Positions 59,189 to 64,000 of a DNA stretch of 64,000 nucleotides are shown here, piece by piece; the first letter of the stretch is position 1, and each line of letters opens with the position of its first letter. Location: contig CM070904.1 in NCBI GenBank assembly GCA_036417435.1, forward strand, positions 20,814,835-20,878,834, written 5' to 3'. The notes beneath the pieces are model-generated. The model was not told where the DNA came from, did not search any database, and saw nothing but the letters and a program-made list of their open reading frames with translations. The stretch is from Inia geoffrensis (Eukaryota; Chordata; Mammalia; Artiodactyla; Iniidae). A program made the position numbers and the translations under genes.

Positions 59189-61565
59189 AAGACAGTACAC
59201 ATAATAAACCTTCAGTACAAGAGGAGACCCCAGCTCAGTATCCAGAGCATCGTGGGGAAGAGGTTATACCTGCCACAAGCCAGCAGTAGACTCCACATCA
59301 GCTTTCCAAGGCTCCTGATGTTGTACCTTCTCCACCTCAACAGGAAGGCACAGCTCAGCATCCAGTCTCTTGGTGAGGTGGAATCCTCTCCAACTCAGTC
59401 TCCAGAGCTCTCTAATGTGACTGTAGTTTTCTCTCCAGAGCATCCTGTGACAACAGTTTCTCCTCTAGGTCAGGATCAAGCTCAGCTTCTGTAGTGGCCC
59501 GATGTCACGGTTAAACCTGTGGATCTTGCACTTATCGTAACTCCTGCGTTCACTAATGAGGTTGAAACTTCTCCACCCCAACAAGAAACCTCGGCTCAGT
59601 CTACAGTGTCCCCTGAGCAGTTGGAACCATTGTCAGTCCAGCAAGAATTTTCCGATCAGCAGCCAGCCCCCTCTGAGAATGTTGAACCTTCTCCAGTTCA
59701 GCAGGGAGCCCCAACTCAACCTGAAGAGCTTCCTGAGGAAACTGACCCTTCCCTAATCCAGCAGGAGAGCTCAGCTCAACATCCAAAGCCCACTGAGTGG
59801 GTTGGACCTTCTCCAGTCCAGCATCAGCACCCAATTCAGCCTCCAGGGGCCTCTACATAACATGCAGCTCAACCTTCAGTACATAATGAAGTGACATTCT
59901 CACCTCTAGGTCCAGGTGAAGTTGAACATCCAGTGTTGCTTCATATTACAGTTAAACCCGTGGATCCTGCAGTTGTCTTAACGCTAGAGCCCAGTAAGAG
60001 GTTGAACATCCTCCAGTGCAGCAGGGGGACCCTACTCAGACTCCAGATCCCCCTGGAGGGATAGAGCTTTCTTTAATCCAGGATGAGGCCCCAGCTCAGT
60101 CTCCGGTTCCCCAGGGGCACTCAGCTATATGTCCGTAGCCCCCTAAGGAGGTGGTACCTTCTCCCACAGAGCAGGAGCTTCAGGCTCATTCATCAGAACT
60201 CCCTGCAAAGGTGGAACTATTTCCAGTCCCCCAAGGGACACTCCTCACCTTCCACAGTCCCCTGAGAACATGGAATCTTCTCCAGGACAACAGGCGTTCC
60301 CAGGCCTACCTCTGGAACCCCTTAAAGAGACAGAACCTTCTCCAGCTGAGCAGGAGACCCCATCACAGCCTCCAGCGCCACCTAAGGAGGTTGTAGCACA
60401 AACTCCAGTGCATTATGAGATGACAATTCCAACACTAGGACAGGATCAAGCTCAGCATTTAAACTTGCCCAGAGTCACAGTTAATCCTTTGGACCAGGGT
60501 CTTCCCACAGCTCCAGAACCTACAACGGAGGCTGAATATTCTGCAGCCCTGCAGCAGACTGCAGTTCCTCCAACATAGCCCGAGGTGACATTTCCAAATG
60601 CAGAGCAAGTTCAGGCTCATCATCCTACCTTGACAGAGGTCACAATTCAACCTTTGGACCTTGAACTGACCATAAGGCCACAACCCACTAAGGAGGATGA
60701 ACCTTCTCCAACCATGCAGGATAACTTAACACAGCCTCCAGAACCACCTAAGGAGGTTTTTGTAGCTCAGCTTCCAGTATATCAGAACCCAATAGTTCCA
60801 ACACCAGATCAAGATCACACTGAGCATCCAGCATCACCCAGTGTCACAGTTCAACCTTTAGACCAGGGGCTTATCACAACTCCAGAACCTACTATGGAGG
60901 TGAACATTCCACACCCCTGCAGGAGACTATAGTTCCTCCAACATACCACGAGGTGACACTTCCAAATCCAGAGCAAGTTCAGGCTCAGCATCCAACCTTG
61001 ACTGAGGTCACAGTTCAACCTTTGGACCTGGAACTTATGTTAACTCTGGAATCCAGCTTGGAGGTTGAACCTTCTCCAACCATGCAGCAGACCCAAGATC
61101 AGCCTCCAGAGCTCATGAAGGAAGTTGTAGCTCAGTCTCCATTGTATCCCGAGGTGCCAGTTCCAGCCCCAGATCAGGATCATGCTGAGCATCGAACATC
61201 ACCCAGTATCACAGTTAAACCTTTGGACCTGGAGATTAACAAAACTCAGGCACCTACTACGGAGTCTGAACATTCTATAGCCTGGAAGCAGACTACAGCT
61301 CCCCCTCCAAAACACCCTGACATGACACTTGCACAGCCAAACCTGACAACTCACAATTCAACCTATGGATATGGAACTTACCATTACTGAGGGATGCAAT
61401 ATGGGGACTGTACCTTCTCCAATCATGCAGGAGACCACAACTCAGCCTGCAGAGGCACCTCAGGATGTAGTACTTGAATCTCCATTCCAGCAGGAGGTGA
61501 CAGTTCCAACTTGAAGTAAGGATCAAGGTCAGTGTTCAACACCATGCAGCGTCACAGTACATCAT

Positions 61566-61984
61566 GTGGACCTAGAGCAAACCACAATTCCAGAACCCAC
61601 TATGGATGCTGGACATTCTACATCCCTAGAGCAGACTACAGCTCCCCTTCCAAAACACGCTGAGGTGATACTTGCACAGCCAAATCTGACTCAAGTCACA
61701 GTTCCACCTGTGGGCCTGGGAGTTAACGTATCTCTGCAACCAAAGGCATCTGAGACAGTTCTTTTCCCTTCGACTCAGTATTCAGTATCCACAGGTCTTC
61801 CTGGTGTAAAATATACCCCAGAAAAGAAGCAGCCAGAACAGAATGCCACCACAAACATCAGCATATGTAATCTCTGTGCCTGCAAAAATGAGACGCTGTC
61901 ATGTGTTGGTCTTAGCCCAAAGCAGAAGCTCCATAGAGCGCCTGAGCCAGAGCCTAACGCCTACAACGGCACCTTCTCCATCAT
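61566..61984 (+). other. Copy B exon-1 3' end with LRRNT-like cysteine cap
   Basis: Open frame to the splice donor at 61985; the apparent TAA at 61986-61988 is inside the intron donor GTAAGA. It encodes a last PEPT-type repeat, a linker, then CNLCACKNETLSC, the N-terminal cap that precedes the leucine-rich repeats in LRRC37 proteins. The best-preserved part of copy B. Confidence 0.85.
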
Positions 61985-62309
61985 GTAAGATTCGCCTCTC
62001 CTCATTTGTTCTCTGCATCCTGCCTGATATGGCAGCCTTTCTTCAGGTCTTCTGGGTCCTCCTTTTCTCCCCAATTCACATTGACTGACTTTCTGTTTAC
62101 ACCTTTTGTTTGTCAATGATTCCTTATCTTCATTCTCCTTCTTACTATTTTTCCCTCTCCTCCAGTCTTTTACTTTTAATTGCCCTTATTTTTTCCTTCT
62201 CCATTTTTTACCCCATTATTTAATGCCTTAACATCTACTCTTCTCCGAACTTTATTCCATCCTCTTTACAGCAACATGTCCCTCTCCCCATCTCATTTGT
62301 GGTAATACA
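61985..62309. other. Start of copy B intron
   Basis: Pyrimidine-rich intron sequence with no further exon recognised. Confidence 0.5.
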
Positions 62310-62575
62310 GCAAAGTGGTTAAGAGTAGAGATTCTGGAGCCAGACTACCTGGGTTTGAGCCCAGGTCTGTCATTTATTAGCTTTATGACTCAATTTCCTC
62401 ATCTGTAAAATGGGGATTATGGTAGTCATCATGTCATAGTATGACTCCTATGACTCCTAAATCTCCCAATGACTCCAATCTCATTGGGAGATTTAGATGA
62501 GTTAATATAAGTAAAGCTCTTCTGTCAGTGCCTAGCATATATTTTAGTGTTAGCTATTATTATTATTCCATCCCT
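62310..62575 (+). mobile_element. MIR SINE, sense, with an internal hairpin
   Basis: Sense order: 'aaagtggttaagagtagagattctggagccagactacctgggtttgagccc', 'caatttcctcatctgtaaaatggggatta', 'gatgagttaatataagtaaagctcttctgtcagtgcctagca'. In the middle, where MIR normally reads straight through, an extra inverted repeat sits at 62457-62496. Confidence 0.9.
62457..62496. repeat. Perfect 16-bp inverted repeat, 8-nt loop, inside MIR
   Basis: CTAAATCTCCCAATGA at 62457-62472 is the exact complement of 62481-62496. Three short TGACTCC copies lie at about 62442-62476. Confidence 0.95.
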
Positions 62576-64000
62576 CAGTTATATCTAGAACTCATCTTTG
62601 TACCCTGTCTTTCTCTATGTAGCACCCATTTTGTGCCCAACCCAGGGCCAAATACTCTGGGAACCACAGAAGTATATGGCATTGTCTCCAGAACATGACA
62701 ATGACAAGTGGGAAGAAAGGGGATATGCCTTAAAAGGGAGGTAATATATAATTAAGTATTAAGAGAAATACAGATAGGTGCTGTAATTCACCAGAACCTG
62801 TAATCACAGGGTTGAGGAGGTCAAAGAAGGCTGCATGGATAACCTAAATCTTTAGCTGGAACTTAAAGATTAGCTGTGATTTGTCAGAAAAATAAGAGGC
62901 AGTACAGTCTATGCAAAAGTGTGACTGCAGGGATGATCAGAATTTTATAGATTAGTCTGGCTGAAAATAATTGGGTTAGGCAACAATGAAAGGTAGGATT
63001 ATAAAATACCTTGGCTGTCGGCAATGGGTGTTTGAAAGTTATGCTCTAAGATATGGGGAGCCACTGCAAGTTTTCAAGCAAGAGAGACAAATGATTAATA
63101 TAAGAGGCTTATTTTAGATTTCATATGTAGAGGGATCTAGAGAGGAATGCTTGATTCAGGGAGACCAAATAGAACGCTTTAGCAAAATCTAGGAGTAAAG
63201 TGAGAAGGGGCCGAATTAGAGTGGTTGTGTTGGAAGTAGAAAGAAAAACCTGAGAGTACTACAGAGGAAAAACTGATAAGATGTAGTAATTGACTAGAGT
63301 TGGGGGATTGTGGTAGAGGAAAGAGAAAACTCACATGTGTTGATGGGCAGAATGATGGTGGTATAACGGGTGGAAATACAGCAGTTGGGAAGCAGAGTCA
63401 GTTTGAGGGAGATGAGTTCAGTCTTAGGCATCTTTTATTGGTGAGTATAAAGCAAGCAGAAGGCTCTGTTTGAGTGAAAATGTCCCTCAGGCAGATGGGC
63501 AGACAGGTTTCCGTTTTGACTTCTTTCTGACTCCAGTGAAAAATGTGCATATAAACTGAATTGTTACATTGTTGCTGAGGGAAGAGGACAAAGCTAAAGT
63601 GAAAGATTCAAAGTCATCCACTGAGTTAGTGGTTGAAACTGAACCTCAGGCATTTAACAGCTTGTCTTAAACATGTCTAATTCATGGATATGTTCTCACT
63701 GTTTAAAAAAAGAAATGTCACAGAAGTGTATAGGATCAAATGCGAAAATTGCACCCCACCTTCCCTACCACCAATAAGGTAACTCCTGTTACTGTTTTGA
63801 TGTGTGTCCTTCCTTCCGATCTCTTTCCTTTGCATTTTGTTCCCCTAATGAGGTAATAACTTTATTCCTTGCTCAGTGACTTGTGCTTTTCCCTATGCAA
63901 TATGTTGAAGATATATTTTCGTATTACTCCCTATAACTTCTAATTGCCTGTATCCTTCTAACACACGGAGAGATTCTGAGGGGACGGAGCCAAAGCCTTG
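62576..64000. other. Copy B intron; old interspersed repeat suspected, no exon
   Basis: No LRR exon recognised. The stretch at about 62740-63450 ('gaggaggtcaaagaaggctgcatgg', 'gatggggagccactgcaagttttcaagcaagagag'-type phrases) looks like a diverged interspersed repeat of a kind I cannot name. The last 350 bp are anonymous. Confidence 0.35.

Larger units (their letters stand above)
57600..61984 (+). pseudogene. LRRC37-family pseudogene (copy B), proline-rich part of exon 1 through LRRNT
   Basis: About 4.4 kb colinear with the middle and end of LRRC37 exon 1. The first part is a run of roughly 20-residue units (EVEPSPTQQEQPAQPPEPP type). The second is longer units with VTVQPLDLELT...TPEPTTE. 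The exon ends with a short cysteine-rich LRRNT-like cap (CNLCACKNETLSC, then LSPKQKLHRAPEPEPNAYNGTFSI). It ends at a strong donor, T|GTAAGA, at 61985. The signal-peptide part of exon 1 is absent. Frames switch at about 58120 and 59390, and stops include TAG 57999-58001 and TAG 59186-59188, plus others up to 61510. It is therefore a pseudogene unless transcripts skip much of it. The LRR exons would lie beyond 64 kb; none is seen before then. Confidence 0.88.

Noticed and set aside
61986..61988. TAA at the end of the copy B frame as a true stop codon
   Set aside because: It is inside a consensus splice donor (T|GTAAGA), where the LRRC37 exon normally ends.

Overview
This window is mammalian nuclear DNA, most likely from a cetacean. 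The main evidence is repeat content: several insertions carry the tRNA-derived CHR-type SINE typical of whales and dolphins, for example at 39511-39712, 37182-37392 and 2625-2842. There is also a tandem repeat of about 1.72-1.76 kb, which matches the length I recall for the 'common cetacean satellite' (reported as shorter, about 1.58 kb, in delphinids). That family assignment rests on memory and unit length and was not aligned. There is no bacterial-style operon, CRISPR array or functional RNA gene, and I see no complete, intact protein-coding gene.

Layout. 1-6.2 kb: interspersed repeats, including a reverse-strand L1 5' end, an old L1 3' end, SINEs and a MaLR LTR piece, with anonymous DNA between them. 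6.5-15.9 kb: about six satellite monomers. About half of each monomer is a diverged antisense L1 3' end. A hairpin palindrome of about 72 bp sits in the monomer, and the rest is of unknown origin. 16-21 kb: an L1 piece, a decayed reverse-strand ERV1/gammaretrovirus-like pol fragment, a three-copy 66-75 bp tandem repeat, GC-rich anonymous DNA, and another L1. 21.05-22.17 kb: a partial satellite monomer carrying a perfect 72-bp palindrome. 22.2-28.1 kb: an L1 scrap, anonymous DNA, and a degenerate 24-bp minisatellite of about 4.6 kb. 28.1-30.6 kb: the last satellite units. 30.6-45 kb: SINE, L1 and MIR copies, anonymous DNA, and a CpG island at 32.15-32.85 kb.

45.1-62 kb is the only clear genic region: forward-strand copies of the LRRC37 family. 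Copy A has a GC-rich, CRE-containing upstream region, the first part of exon 1 (signal peptide), a cysteine-rich exon, a large late exon, a transmembrane exon and two cytoplasmic-tail exons. Its proline-rich repeats and LRR exons are missing, and it carries frameshifts and stops. At about 57.6 kb the end of copy A runs directly, out of frame, into the proline-rich part of a second LRRC37 exon 1 (copy B). Copy B continues to an LRRNT-like cysteine motif and a good splice donor at 61985, with the rest outside the window. Both copies look like pseudogenes. The rearrangement resembles unequal exchange within a tandem LRRC37 cluster, the family known as a core duplicon in primates.

The most interesting features are the composite satellite with its maintained palindrome, the LRRC37 tail-to-repeat fusion, the 24-bp minisatellite, and several long perfect or near-perfect hairpins that look like template-switch products or MITEs. 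I found no convincing new multi-gene system. All coordinates of repeats without a clear target-site duplication are approximate.
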